Below, in pieces: positions 53,646 through 62,083 of a stretch of 64,000 bases of DNA. Under the pieces are notes generated by a model. It made no database searches, had not been told where the DNA came from, and saw nothing but the letters and a program-made list of their open reading frames with translations. The stretch comes from Roseibium sediminicola. Its GTDB lineage: Bacteria; Pseudomonadota; Alphaproteobacteria; Rhizobiales; Stappiaceae. The stretch lies in the NCBI RefSeq assembly GCF_023156505.1, contig NZ_JALNMJ010000027.1:1-64000 (forward strand). The letters run 5' to 3'. The position numbers were made by a program, and so were the translations under genes. The stretch's first letter is position 1. Every line of letters begins with the position of its first letter.

Positions 53646-55241
53646 ATGCGTATTCTGATCGTCAATCCGCCGCACACCGCCATTGGCAGCCGCATTCCGG
53701 ATGATCACCTGCCGCCGCTCGGGCTGCTATCCATTGCCGGACCGCTGATTGACGACGGCCACCATGTGGAGTTGCTCGACGCGGAATTCGGCCCGATGAG
53801 CGTCGAGGAGACGGTCGAGCGGATCGCCGCTTCGGGATGCGATCTGCTGCTGCTCGGACATTCGGGTTCGACCTCCGCCCATCCGACCGTGGCCGAGATC
53901 GCGCAGCTGGCAAAGCTGGTCTGTCCGGGTCTCAAGATCATTTATGGCGGTGTGTTCCCAACCTATCACTGGCGCGAGATCCTGGCCAAGGAACCGCAAT
54001 TCGACGTGATCGTGCGTGGTGAGGGCGAAGAGACCTGCCGGCAGCTCGTCACGGCCCTGGACGAGGGCCGGGCGCTGGCCACGGTCAACGGACTGGCCTA
54101 CCGTCATGGCGGCAAGGTTGTTTCGACGCCACCGCAGGTGATGATCCGCGACCTCGACCACTATCGCATCGCCTGGGAACTGATCGACTTTTCCCGCTAT
54201 TCCTATTGGGGCGGAAAGCGCGCGGTCGTGGTGCAGTTTTCACGGGGCTGCCCGCATCCCTGCACCTATTGCGGTCAGCGCGGCTTCTGGACCCAGTGGC
54301 GTCATCGCAATCCGGAGATTTTCGCCGCGGAAATCGCCTGGCTGCACAGGGCGCATGGCGTCGAGGTGTTCAATTTCGCCGACGAGAACCCGACTTCCTC
54401 GAAACGCATGTGGCGGCGTTTTCTGGATGCGCTCATTGCCGAAGACATCGATATCACCCTGGTCGGCTCGACCCGTGCCGACGACATTGTCCGCGACCGG
54501 GATCAACTGCATCTCTACAAGAAAGCCGGGGTCGAACGATTTCTGATGGGCATGGAGCACACCGATCAGACCGTCTTGTCAAAGATCCGCAAGGGCGGCT
54601 CGACCAGCACGGACCGGGAGGCAATCAAGCTGATGCGCGCGCACGGCATGCTCTCCATGGCGACCTGGGTGGTCGGTTTCGAAGAGGAGCGGGACCGGGA
54701 TTATCTCAGGGTCCTGCGGCTGCTGCTCGCCTATGACCCGGACCAGATCCAGTCGCTCTATGTCACCCCGCATCGCTGGACACCGCTCTTTGCAGATATC
54801 GGCCACCGCCGGGTCATTCAATTGGATCAACGCAAATGGGACTACAAGCACCAGGTGCTGGCAACCCGCCATGTGCCGCCGTGGCGCGTGTTCCTGTGGG
54901 TGAAGGCAATCGAGTTCATCGTGCAATCGCGGCCGAAGGCGCTCTTGCGGCTTCTGACGATGCGCGATCCGAAACTGAAACACGCCCATCGCTGGTATTA
55001 CCAGATGGGGCGGCGGGTCTGGTTCCACGAGCTCTTCGGCTTCCTGTTCCGCGACAGGCGCGTCCGGAACGGCCCGACGGTGACCGAATTCTGGGGCGCG
55101 AGCCGTGACGGCGAAGACGCACTGGCGCGCAAGGGAGCCGAGCCTCTGGCCAGCCCCGGTCAACCGTCTCTGAAGGCTGTTGGCCTTGGTCAGATCACCT
55201 GCAGCACCACCAGTTCGCAGAAAACGTCTTCCTTGGTGTGA
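53646..55241 (+). CDS. bchE: B12-binding radical SAM protein, BchE-like Mg-protoporphyrin ester cyclase
   Basis: 531 residues. A cobalamin-binding-type N-terminal domain (1-140, ILIVNPPH ... GGVFPTYHWREIL) precedes a radical SAM domain with the 4Fe-4S motif Cys202-x3-Cys206-x2-Cys209 (SRGCPHPCTYCGQRGFW). The later part, with MATWVVGFEEERDRDYL, LYVTPHRWTP and WDYKHQVLATRHVPPWRV, closely recalls BchE, which closes ring E of bacteriochlorophyll without oxygen. ATG 53646 follows AAGGAGAG; a 10-bp palindrome CCCCATGGGG lies just upstream (53616-53625). The last 50 bases overlap the convergent methyltransferase gene. No other bch gene is visible, so a role outside photosynthesis remains possible. 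Confidence 0.75.
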   Translation: MRILIVNPPHTAIGSRIPDDHLPPLGLLSIAGPLIDDGHHVELLDAEFGPMSVEETVERIAASGCDLLLLGHSGSTSAHPTVAEIAQLAKLVCPGLKIIYGGVFPTYHWREILAKEPQFDVIVRGEGEETCRQLVTALDEGRALATVNGLAYRHGGKVVSTPPQVMIRDLDHYRIAWELIDFSRYSYWGGKRAVVVQFSRGCPHPCTYCGQRGFWTQWRHRNPEIFAAEIAWLHRAHGVEVFNFADENPTSSKRMWRRFLDALIAEDIDITLVGSTRADDIVRDRDQLHLYKKAGVERFLMGMEHTDQTVLSKIRKGGSTSTDREAIKLMRAHGMLSMATWVVGFEEERDRDYLRVLRLLLAYDPDQIQSLYVTPHRWTPLFADIGHRRVIQLDQRKWDYKHQVLATRHVPPWRVFLWVKAIEFIVQSRPKALLRLLTMRDPKLKHAHRWYYQMGRRVWFHELFGFLFRDRRVRNGPTVTEFWGASRDGEDALARKGAEPLASPGQPSLKAVGLGQITCSTTSSQKTSSLV

Positions 55242-55819
55242 TAGGGGCTGTGGGTGATTTCCAGCGTCTTCGTTTTACCGTCCTGTTCCAGCTGCTCGAT
55301 CTTGTCCTTGAAGCCGTCCGCTTCCCAGGCGCTGTCTCGCACCGTGATGACGATGGCAGCGCCCGGCTTGGCGACCCGGATCAGTTCCTCAAGGCCTTCC
55401 GGACCGACATGACCGTTGGTGAACACGCCGGCGCTGACGATGCCGTCATAGGTGTCGTCGCCGATGTCATAGAGCGGTCCGCCCATATCGGCGATGTTCA
55501 GCTTGCGATAGGGCCCCTTTGAACGCGATTGCGCCAGCATGGCCGGCGTCAGGTCGATGCCGTCGATGGTCAGGTCCCATTTGCGCTTGATCAGTTCGAT
55601 CCCGACCAGACCGGTTCCGCAGCCCGCATCCAGGATCAACGCCGTGTCGGAAACGTGTTTGACCAGCGCCTCCGCCGCGATTTCAGGGCCGACATAGCCG
55701 ATCGCGAGCAGCAGGTCGTTGTCGTAATGCTCCGACCAGTCCTCATAGAACTCGCGGATCGCGTCGGGATCGCCGCCAAGCGAGATCGCCTGTTTCAGAA
55801 GCTGGTTTTCGTCCGGCAT
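55190..55819 (-). CDS. Class I SAM-dependent methyltransferase
   Basis: 209 residues with motif I ILDAGCGTGLVGIELIKRKW, then IDGIDLTPAMLAQSRSKGPY and DGIVSAGVFTNGHVGPEGLEELIRVAKPG. It resembles the small Wbscr27-type group; the substrate is unknown. The start at 55819 (MPDENQLLK) follows GGAG; a longer frame reaches the Crp/Fnr gene. It is probably cotranscribed with that regulator. Confidence 0.82.
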   Translation of the reverse strand: MPDENQLLKQAISLGGDPDAIREFYEDWSEHYDNDLLLAIGYVGPEIAAEALVKHVSDTALILDAGCGTGLVGIELIKRKWDLTIDGIDLTPAMLAQSRSKGPYRKLNIADMGGPLYDIGDDTYDGIVSAGVFTNGHVGPEGLEELIRVAKPGAAIVITVRDSAWEADGFKDKIEQLEQDGKTKTLEITHSPYHTKEDVFCELVVLQVI

Positions 55820-55872
55820 GGCGGTCTCCTGTTTGGGTGAGGAAGTCAATCTAGGCGAGGGCGGGATGGCAA

Positions 55873-56466
55873 TCAAACTTCGCGCAGCAACCGGTAACGG
55901 TTTTCCGTCCGCTCGATCCGTTTTTCCCGGACAAGTCTGCTGAGCGCCCGGTAGATCGCCTCATGGGTGAGGCCCAGTGTTCTGCCGATGTCCGTCCAGG
56001 CAAGGCCCGGTTCCCGCCAGCCTTCGCCATCCGCCGGCAGCAGGGCCAGGTAGGCCAGCACCCGGTCGTCGGCGCGTTTGATGTTGCGCAGCTCGATCTG
56101 GCCTCTGAGATCCCGGATCGTGCGGGAATAGATCTTCAGCGCAGCGAACGAGACCTCGGGCCTGCTTAACGCGGCCAGGATCGCCTGTTTTTCGAAAACG
56201 GCGCATTCAACGTCCGTCTCGCAGATTGCGTCGCAATGGTAGCGCTCGGCAAACAGGGAGGCCTCGGCAAGAAGCTCGCCCGGTCCGGCGCGTTGGACAG
56301 CGACTTCCTGGCCGGATTCCAGCGTGCGCACCATGGTGAGCAGACCTTTTTGTACAAAATACATGCGCGTGATCGAGTCACCCGTCCAGAACAGATGGTC
56401 GCCGGACGCAAGACTGAGCTGGATGGACTCCAGTCCGGCCTGTTTCAGAATATCGGTGATGTCCAC
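55873..56466 (-). CDS. Crp/Fnr-family transcriptional regulator
   Basis: 197 residues: a cyclic-nucleotide-binding-like beta roll (GDHLFWTGDSITRMYFVQKGLLTMVR, AGPGELLAEASLFAERYHCDA) and a winged helix (WTDIGRTLGLTHEAIYRALSRLVREKRI). No N-terminal Cys cluster of Fnr type is present; Cys residues occur in the beta roll (HCDAICETDVECAVF). The recognition helix keeps E and R (HEAIYR) as in Fnr-type proteins, which fits TGAT/ATCA half-sites. A perfect palindrome of this type lies just upstream, suggesting autoregulation. Confidence 0.88.
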   Translation of the reverse strand: MDITDILKQAGLESIQLSLASGDHLFWTGDSITRMYFVQKGLLTMVRTLESGQEVAVQRAGPGELLAEASLFAERYHCDAICETDVECAVFEKQAILAALSRPEVSFAALKIYSRTIRDLRGQIELRNIKRADDRVLAYLALLPADGEGWREPGLAWTDIGRTLGLTHEAIYRALSRLVREKRIERTENRYRLLREV

Positions 56467-56498
56467 CCTGGCCCCTCAAAGGTGAATTGAACGTCATG

Positions 56499-56518
56499 CA
56501 TATGATCGCGATCATATG
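56499..56518. promoter_or_regulatory. Perfect 20-bp palindrome, FNR/CRP-type operator
   Basis: CATATGATCGCGATCATATG is its own reverse complement. Its core TGAT-N4-ATCA matches the half-site layout of Fnr-type boxes. It lies 33 bases before the Crp/Fnr start on one side and 62 bases before the Spy-like gene on the other, so it can control both. Confidence 0.75.
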
Positions 56519-56580
56519 AGAACGCTTCGGGATTTGCCACACTTGACCCACAAAGCCCCATCGACCTGCGAGAAGCACGC

Positions 56581-57150
56581 ATGTTACCGATAATCCCACA
56601 CAAGGCTTCGGCCATACTCGGAATATGCCTCTGCTTCTCGCATTTTTCTTCCGCACAAAGCGCGTCGCTGCTGCAGCCCTATGCCGGCGAAGAAACGCGG
56701 CAGATCAAGTCGTTGTCCGAGAAGGACATCGAGGATCTGCGTGCCGGGCGCGGCTGGGGGCTTGCCAAACCGGCTGAGCTGAACGGTTATCCGGGGCCAG
56801 CGCATGTGCTTGAAGCGGCCGAAGAACTCCAGTTGTCCTCGGAAACGAAAGCGCGCATCCAGGGCATTTTTGACGAGATGAATGCGGAAGCCCGCCGTCT
56901 CGGCGCGCTCTATGTCGATGCGGAACAACAGCTGGAGACAGCCTTATCCGATGGAACGGTTGAGGCAGCCAAGCTCGAGATCCTGCTGGCGGACGCCGAA
57001 TCGCTGCGCACGGATCTCCGCCGGGCGCATCTTCAGGCCCATCTGGAGACGGCCCCGCTGCTGACACGGCACCAGAAGAAGCTTTATTCAAAACTGCGCG
57101 GTTACGACTCTGGCGGCGGACACGGGCTGGGGCATGGCGGAGCCCACTAA
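56581..57150 (+). CDS. Spy/CpxP-like periplasmic protein
   Basis: 189 residues with a signal peptide (about 1-28, ending SAQSAS). The mature part is helical, with LRAGRGWGLAKPAELNGYPGPAHVLEAAEELQLSSETKARIQ and a later LLTRHQKKLYSKLRGY that recalls the LTxxQ motif of Spy/CpxP and metal-resistance sensors. The tail is Gly/His-rich (GGGHGLGHGGAH) and may bind metal. It is divergent from the Crp/Fnr gene and shares its palindrome. The exact role is unknown. Confidence 0.7.
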   Translation: MLPIIPHKASAILGICLCFSHFSSAQSASLLQPYAGEETRQIKSLSEKDIEDLRAGRGWGLAKPAELNGYPGPAHVLEAAEELQLSSETKARIQGIFDEMNAEARRLGALYVDAEQQLETALSDGTVEAAKLEILLADAESLRTDLRRAHLQAHLETAPLLTRHQKKLYSKLRGYDSGGGHGLGHGGAH

Positions 57151-57215
57151 TGGGGCGAGCGCCCGGTTTAGATTTCTCCGATATGTTTTGAGCAAATCAG
57201 ACCCTCACCCTCAGG

Positions 57216-57354
57216 GTCTTCCCGGCCTTGAGCCGGGATACAATCCGCGTTGCCACGCACGCAGAGGACCGATTTTGAAAGAGGGTTCAAACAGCTCACA
57301 CTGAATATGATTGGCTCTGGAAATGAGTGGATCCCGGCTCGAGGCCGGGATGAC
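57216..57354. repeat. Dispersed palindromic repeat, family 1 (inverted pair)
   Basis: Arms at 57216-57242 and 57329-57354 both read TCCCGGCC(T)GAGCCGGGAT-like stems in inverted orientation, and the right arm is followed, on the minus strand, by CCACTCATTTCCAGAG, the same tail as the copy at 7712-7765. The 353-base stretch 57151-57502 holds only this and the family 3 copy; no gene is supported. Confidence 0.75.
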
Positions 57355-57406
57355 TTCGGTTGGAGGCGAAGCGCATTGCCAATACAGCCTCAACAACAAG
57401 CAACAA

Positions 57407-57446
57407 CGTCAACCTGAGGAGCCCGCTTGCGCGCGTCTCGAAGGAT
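57407..57446 (+). repeat. Dispersed palindromic repeat, family 3 (single copy)
   Basis: CGTCAACCTGAGGAG, a short stem of variable sequence, then CGTCTCGAAGGAT: the same unit as at 30735-30841 with one changed base in the left block. It lies downstream of cobM on the opposite side. Confidence 0.7.
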
Positions 57447-57502
57447 CAGCCGCGCGATCCTGAGCCGTGGATCGTTTCAGTCTTTCGAGGAACCTTGCCT
57501 GC

Positions 57503-58276
57503 TCAGGCTTTCGCCTTTTTCTTCGGCCGCAGAACATGCACATGTTCGGCGTCATATAGCGCGCTGTCGCGGAAATCCGCCTCCGGTTCCAGGGCATGGC
57601 CGACAAAGACCAGCGCGGTGCGGGTGATCTTGGCCACGCGCACCTTGGCCGCGATCGTCGACAGGGTACCGTGGATGAAGGCCTCGTCCGGCCAGCCGAC
57701 CCGGTAGGCGACGATCACCGGGCAGTCCGCGCCGTAATGCGGCGTCAGCTGGCGTTCGACCTCGCGCAGGTTGCGGATCGACAGGTGGATGGCCAGCGTC
57801 GCGCCGCTCTTGCCGAGCGTGTCGAGATCCTCGTTGTTCGGCATGGCCGAGGATTGCATCGCCGTGCGGGTGACGATGATCGTCTGCGCCACTTCCGGAA
57901 TGGTCAGTTCCTTTTTCAGCGCCGCAGCGGCCGCGGCAAAGGCCGGCACGCCCGGGGTGACGTCATAGTCGATGCCGAGCTGGTTGAGCCGGCGCATCTG
58001 TTCCGCCGTTGCGCCGTAGATCGAGGGATCTCCGGAATGCACCCGGGCAACGTCCTGGCCCTTGTCGTGCGCCGCCTTGATCTCTTCGATGATCTCGTCG
58101 AGCGTCAGCGGGGCGGTGTCGATGACCCGCGCGTCTTCCGGTGCGGCGGCAACGATCTGTTCCGGCACCAGCGACCCGGCATAAAGGCAGACCGGGCAGG
58201 ACTGGATCAGTTTCAGCCCGCGCACGGTGATGAGATCCGGATCGCCCGGACCGGCGCCGATGAAATGAACGGTCAT
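57503..58276 (-). CDS. cobM: Precorrin-4 C11-methyltransferase
   Basis: 257 residues. Marks: VHFIGAGPGDPDLITVRGLKLIQ, ARVIDTAPLTLDEI, VARVHSGDPSIYGATAEQMR, YDVTPGVPAFAAAAAALKKELT and PVIVAYRVGWPDE. Methylates C11 of the corrin ring. ATGA overlap with the upstream cbiG/cobJ gene. Last gene of the minus-strand operon. Confidence 0.95.
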   Translation of the reverse strand: MTVHFIGAGPGDPDLITVRGLKLIQSCPVCLYAGSLVPEQIVAAAPEDARVIDTAPLTLDEIIEEIKAAHDKGQDVARVHSGDPSIYGATAEQMRRLNQLGIDYDVTPGVPAFAAAAAALKKELTIPEVAQTIIVTRTAMQSSAMPNNEDLDTLGKSGATLAIHLSIRNLREVERQLTPHYGADCPVIVAYRVGWPDEAFIHGTLSTIAAKVRVAKITRTALVFVGHALEPEADFRDSALYDAEHVHVLRPKKKAKA

Positions 58277-60192
58277 TGTTTCTCTTCCGTTTCTGGAACG
58301 TCAGGCTGGGCGGTGGCTTCCTCGGCCGGTGCAAGGTCGGTGACCGGCACCTGTTGTGCGGCGGCATCATCTGCCCGCGGCGCATCGATCCGTTTGGCGT
58401 AACCGCGCGGGGTGTAAACGAACGGCTTGCCGTCGCCGCGCATCACCGTGCGCGTGTTGGTCGAGCCGACCAGCACGGTGGTCAGCATGTCGACATCATC
58501 GACGGAGAGTGCATGCAGGCTCGTGACCCGGATGCTTTCCTCCGGCCGGCCGAGATTGACCCCGAGAATGACCGGGGTTGCCGCCGAGCGGTGCTCCAGC
58601 AGGATTTCCTTGGCGGCGGCCAGCTGGGTCCGGCGGCGCTTGGACACCGGATTGTAGAAGGCTATGACGAAGTCGCCCTCGGCGGCAGCCCGGAGGCGCT
58701 TTTCGATTGCTTCCCACGGGGTCAGCAGGTCGGACAGGGAAATCGCGCAGAAGTCGTGGCCGAGCGGCGCGCCGATCCGGGCCGAACAGGCCTGCAGCGC
58801 GGAAATGCCCGGTGCGTTGGTGACGCTGACCCGCTTGGCCGCGTCCGAGACCCCGCCATATTCTTCGTTCCGGTGCAGCAATTCATAGACCAGCGAGCCC
58901 ATGGCGTAGATGCCGGCATCGCCGGAAGAAATCAGCGCGACATTCTTGCCCTTGCCGGCTTCCTCCAGGGCGAAGCGAACCCGGTCCTCTTCCGCGCCGA
59001 GCGGGAAATTGTGGTGCTTCTTGCCGGTGATATGGTGTTCGACAATGTCGAGATAGAGCGAATAGCCGACGACGTCGGTCGCCTCTGCCAGAAGCTTGGT
59101 GGCTTCGGGCGTGCGCCAGTCGTCCTTGCCCGGACCGATACCGATGACGGAAAGATGTCCGCGCGCGCGGCCGGCCATCTTGATGTCGATGGTCTTTGGC
59201 GAGCGGGTGATGGCGCAGGTGGCGTTCTCGGTCTTCTGCTTTTCCACTTTCAGCGTGGCGAAGGGACCGGCGGCGGCGAGCGCCGCGCCTTCCGAGACGC
59301 CATAACAGCCGACTTCCTTGAAGACGACATTGGACGGGTTCTTCAGCCGTGGCGTCTCGCGCTGCAGTTCTTCCGCGCTAAAGACCCGCAAGGGCACGTC
59401 CAGGTGCTTTGCCAGCGCATTGACAGCGGCCTCGTCGGCCTTCAGGTCAATGGTCGCGATACAGGCAACCGCGCCTGGCGCGATATCGGCTTCCGCAAGC
59501 TGTGCCTCGACAAGATCGATCAGTTCCTGGGTCTCGCAGCCCCGGGCACAGCCGACGCCGACCGCATAGCGCTGCGGGTGATAGACCAGCCGGGTCGGGC
59601 TTCCTTCGTCGGGCTGTTCCGTTGCGACCAGCGAGATCGCTGCGTCTTCTTCTTCCGACAATTTGGCGTCGCGCAGCCAGTCGGCACGGCCTTCGATGCG
59701 CACGCTTGCGCCCGACAGCAGTTCCGCCATCACCGGCTTGGCGTCTTCCGGATTGGCAAGGCGCCAGCCTTCCGGCGGCACATCGAGCGCAATGCCGAGC
59801 TTGGTGTCGCCGGCCGTGGTGATGGCCGCGTGGCCGCCGAGGGCCCGGGCGAGCAGGCGCGCCAGTTCATTGGCGCCGCGATGGCCGCCGAGCAGCGGCA
59901 CCACGCTGGAGCCGTCCTCGGAGACCGCGATCACAGGCGGCTCGGTGGTCTTGTCCGACAGGATCGGCGCGAGCGCCCGGATCAGGATGCCGCTGGCACA
60001 GAAGCCGACGATCGGGTGGCCGGCCTGGAACAGGAGGCGGATGTGATCGATGGTCTCGTTGAACTGGGTGTCCGCCGTCGGCACGCGTCCGGCCAGACCG
60101 TGGATACGGGCGGTGGAAAAGCGCTTGGCGATGTCTTCGGCGGCGCCGAGGCCGGCTTCGTTCAGGACGAGTAGGATGGGGGAAGCGTCCAC
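58273..60192 (-). CDS. cobJ: CbiG-CobJ fusion: cobalt-precorrin-5A hydrolase / precorrin-3B C17-methyltransferase
   Basis: 639 residues. Part 1 (about 1-330) is CbiG: IVGFCASGILIRALAPIL, VIAVSEDGSSVVPLLGGHRGANELAR, then the CbiG C-terminal/CobE domain with GVGCARGCETQELIDLVEA. Part 2 (about 345-600) is CobJ: LSVIGIGPGKDDWRTPEA, GYSLYLDIV, SSGDAGIYAMGSLVYEL, TNAPGISALQACSARIGAPLGHDF and FVIAFYNPVSKRR. It opens the delta-lactone and contracts the ring. The GTG start at 60192 follows GGGAGACG and overlaps cobI by 31 bases. The C-terminal 40 residues are Ala/Pro/Glu-rich and unlike the core. Confidence 0.94.
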   Translation of the reverse strand: MDASPILLVLNEAGLGAAEDIAKRFSTARIHGLAGRVPTADTQFNETIDHIRLLFQAGHPIVGFCASGILIRALAPILSDKTTEPPVIAVSEDGSSVVPLLGGHRGANELARLLARALGGHAAITTAGDTKLGIALDVPPEGWRLANPEDAKPVMAELLSGASVRIEGRADWLRDAKLSEEEDAAISLVATEQPDEGSPTRLVYHPQRYAVGVGCARGCETQELIDLVEAQLAEADIAPGAVACIATIDLKADEAAVNALAKHLDVPLRVFSAEELQRETPRLKNPSNVVFKEVGCYGVSEGAALAAAGPFATLKVEKQKTENATCAITRSPKTIDIKMAGRARGHLSVIGIGPGKDDWRTPEATKLLAEATDVVGYSLYLDIVEHHITGKKHHNFPLGAEEDRVRFALEEAGKGKNVALISSGDAGIYAMGSLVYELLHRNEEYGGVSDAAKRVSVTNAPGISALQACSARIGAPLGHDFCAISLSDLLTPWEAIEKRLRAAAEGDFVIAFYNPVSKRRRTQLAAAKEILLEHRSAATPVILGVNLGRPEESIRVTSLHALSVDDVDMLTTVLVGSTNTRTVMRGDGKPFVYTPRGYAKRIDAPRADDAAAQQVPVTDLAPAEEATAQPDVPETEEKQ

Positions 60193-60887
60193 GCTTCGTC
60201 TCCCTTGTAGATGAGGATCATGGAAAAATAGGGGGCGGCGTCCACCTCGAGGTCAACGAGGCGGTGAACTTTCTGTTCGGGCAGACTGGCCCGTTCGACA
60301 TATCCGGCCTTGTCGAGAAGACCCATGCCGTCCAAGAGCGCCTTCAGACGCGGCAGATGGCGGCCGACCTTCATGATGGCAACGGCCTGGGCTTCCTCGA
60401 TCTTGGCCCGGATATCGAGGTCCGGCAACGGACCCGGAATGACGGTGAGCACGTCATTGCGCGCGGTCAGCGGCCGGCGCAGCTGGGCGGCGCAGGCGGT
60501 CAGCGAGGTTACGCCCGGCACCACCTCGATGGGGAAGCGGTCCGAGAGACGTTCGAACAGATACATGAAGGAGCCGAAGAAGAACGGGTCACCCTCGCAA
60601 AGCGTGACAACGTCCTCGCCGGTTTCCAGCACCGCGGCAATGTCCTCTGCCGCCTTGTCGTAGATTTCCTGCGCCGGAAACCGGTCGACGCGCATCGGCA
60701 CAACGATCGGGATTTCGCGCACGCCCTCGGGCAGAGCATTGGCGGCAATCGAGCGGGCGAAGCTGTCGCCGCTGTCGGGCGCCGGATAGGCGATCACCCG
60801 GGCATTGGAAATCAGCCGGTGCGCCTTCAGGGTCATCAGCTCCGGATCGCCGGGGCCAAGACCGATGCCGTAGAGGGTTCCGCTCAT
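60162..60887 (-). CDS. cobI: Precorrin-2 / cobalt-precorrin-2 C20-methyltransferase
   Basis: 241 residues. Marks: LYGIGLGPGDPELMTLKAHRLI, VVTLCEGDPFFFGSFMYLFERL, EVVPGVTSLTACAAQLRRPL and AVAIMKVGRHLPRLKALLDGMGL. Methylates C20 in early corrin synthesis. The ATG at 60887 (MSGTLYGIG) is preferred; a GTG six codons earlier is possible. Overlaps cobL by four bases. Confidence 0.94.
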   Translation of the reverse strand: MSGTLYGIGLGPGDPELMTLKAHRLISNARVIAYPAPDSGDSFARSIAANALPEGVREIPIVVPMRVDRFPAQEIYDKAAEDIAAVLETGEDVVTLCEGDPFFFGSFMYLFERLSDRFPIEVVPGVTSLTACAAQLRRPLTARNDVLTVIPGPLPDLDIRAKIEEAQAVAIMKVGRHLPRLKALLDGMGLLDKAGYVERASLPEQKVHRLVDLEVDAAPYFSMILIYKGDEAWTLPPSYSS

Positions 60888-62083
60888 GGTTTGGTGTAGC
60901 TCCACTGGGTGACGGGCATCAAAGGCCGCCAGCCGGTCAGCCCACCGACCGCACTGGCCTGGTGGACGGAGAGTTTCTTCAGATCGCCGCCAAGGGCCTG
61001 ATAGGCGCCGAGCAGCACAAGTTCACTTTCCAGCGTCACGGCATTGGCAACAAGCCGGCCGCCGGAGGGCAGCGCGTCCAGCGCGGCCTCGACAAGCCCG
61101 GGTACCGTCAACCCGCCGCCGATGAAAACGGCATCGGGTGCGGGAAGGTCCTTGAGGCCATCCGGCGCACTGGTATCCCGGAGGTCCAGGTGCGGCACAC
61201 CGAGGGCGATGGCGTTTTCGGCGGCCATGCGGCGGCGCTCGGCATGCGGTTCCAGGCCGATGGCCTGGGTACGCGGTGCCGCGCGCAGCCACTCGATGGC
61301 AACCGAGCCGCATCCGGCGCCGATGTCCCACAGAAGCGCGCCCGGATAGGGCTTCAATTCCGCCAGGGTGACGGCACGGATGTCCTGCTTGGTCATCTTG
61401 CCGTCATGGTGGAAGGCCTCGTCCGGAAGACCCGGGGTGCGACCACGAAAACGGATGCCGGGATCGGCGATCACGTCCAGCGCCAACGTATGAAAATCGG
61501 CAACAGTCTCCGACCAGGTCTCGGCGGACCCGTCGACGCGCCGTTCCTTCCCGCCGCCCAGATGCTCCAGCGCGGTCATCCTGGTGCGGCCATAGCCTTC
61601 ATCGGCAAGCAGGTCGGCCACCTGTTGCGGGGTCTCGGCGTTGCTGGTCAGAACCAGAAGACGCGCGCCGGGATAAAGCGCGGCGCGCAGCAGGTCGACG
61701 GGGCGGCCATGCAAGGAGAGGCAGTCCGTCTCCTGAAGCGCCCAGCCCATGCGGCCGGCGGCCAGCTGAAAGGCCGAGGGCGACGGCAGAACGGACATTT
61801 CCCGCGGCTCGAAATGCTTCAGCAGGGAGGCCCCGATGCCGAACCACATCGGATCGCCGGTGGCCAGCACCGCCACCCGCCGGGCTTTCAGTTGTGCAAG
61901 CTCACCGAAGACGGAGGAAAACGGGCTCGGCCAGATGCGTTTCTCGGCGGAGATCTCCCCGGCAAGTTCCAGATGGCGCGCACCGCCATAGACGATGTCA
62001 GCCCGGGCGAGGGCATCCGAACCGCCGGGCGCAAGCACACCGTCTTCGCCGATGCCGACGAGAGTCAGCCAGGGCGCGGTCAT
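60884..62083 (-). CDS. cobL: Precorrin-6Y C5,15-methyltransferase (decarboxylating), CbiE-CbiT fusion
   Basis: 399 residues. The CbiE half (about 1-200) has LTLVGIGEDGVLAPGGSDALARAD, VAVLATGDPMWFGIG and LSLHGRPVDLLRAAL. The CbiT half (about 215-399) has TPGLPDEAFHHDGKMTKQDIRAV and motif I LLWDIGAGCGSVAIEWL. It methylates C5 and C15 and decarboxylates the acetate at C12. The ATG overlaps the stop of the small upstream gene (ATGA). Confidence 0.95.
   Translation of the reverse strand: MTAPWLTLVGIGEDGVLAPGGSDALARADIVYGGARHLELAGEISAEKRIWPSPFSSVFGELAQLKARRVAVLATGDPMWFGIGASLLKHFEPREMSVLPSPSAFQLAAGRMGWALQETDCLSLHGRPVDLLRAALYPGARLLVLTSNAETPQQVADLLADEGYGRTRMTALEHLGGGKERRVDGSAETWSETVADFHTLALDVIADPGIRFRGRTPGLPDEAFHHDGKMTKQDIRAVTLAELKPYPGALLWDIGAGCGSVAIEWLRAAPRTQAIGLEPHAERRRMAAENAIALGVPHLDLRDTSAPDGLKDLPAPDAVFIGGGLTVPGLVEAALDALPSGGRLVANAVTLESELVLLGAYQALGGDLKKLSVHQASAVGGLTGWRPLMPVTQWSYTKP

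Noticed and set aside
58276-60174. Long plus-strand frame (632 codons) opposite cbiG/cobJ
   Set aside because: It is the antisense of a clearly recognised gene in high-GC DNA; its product is Arg/Gly/His-rich with no domain.
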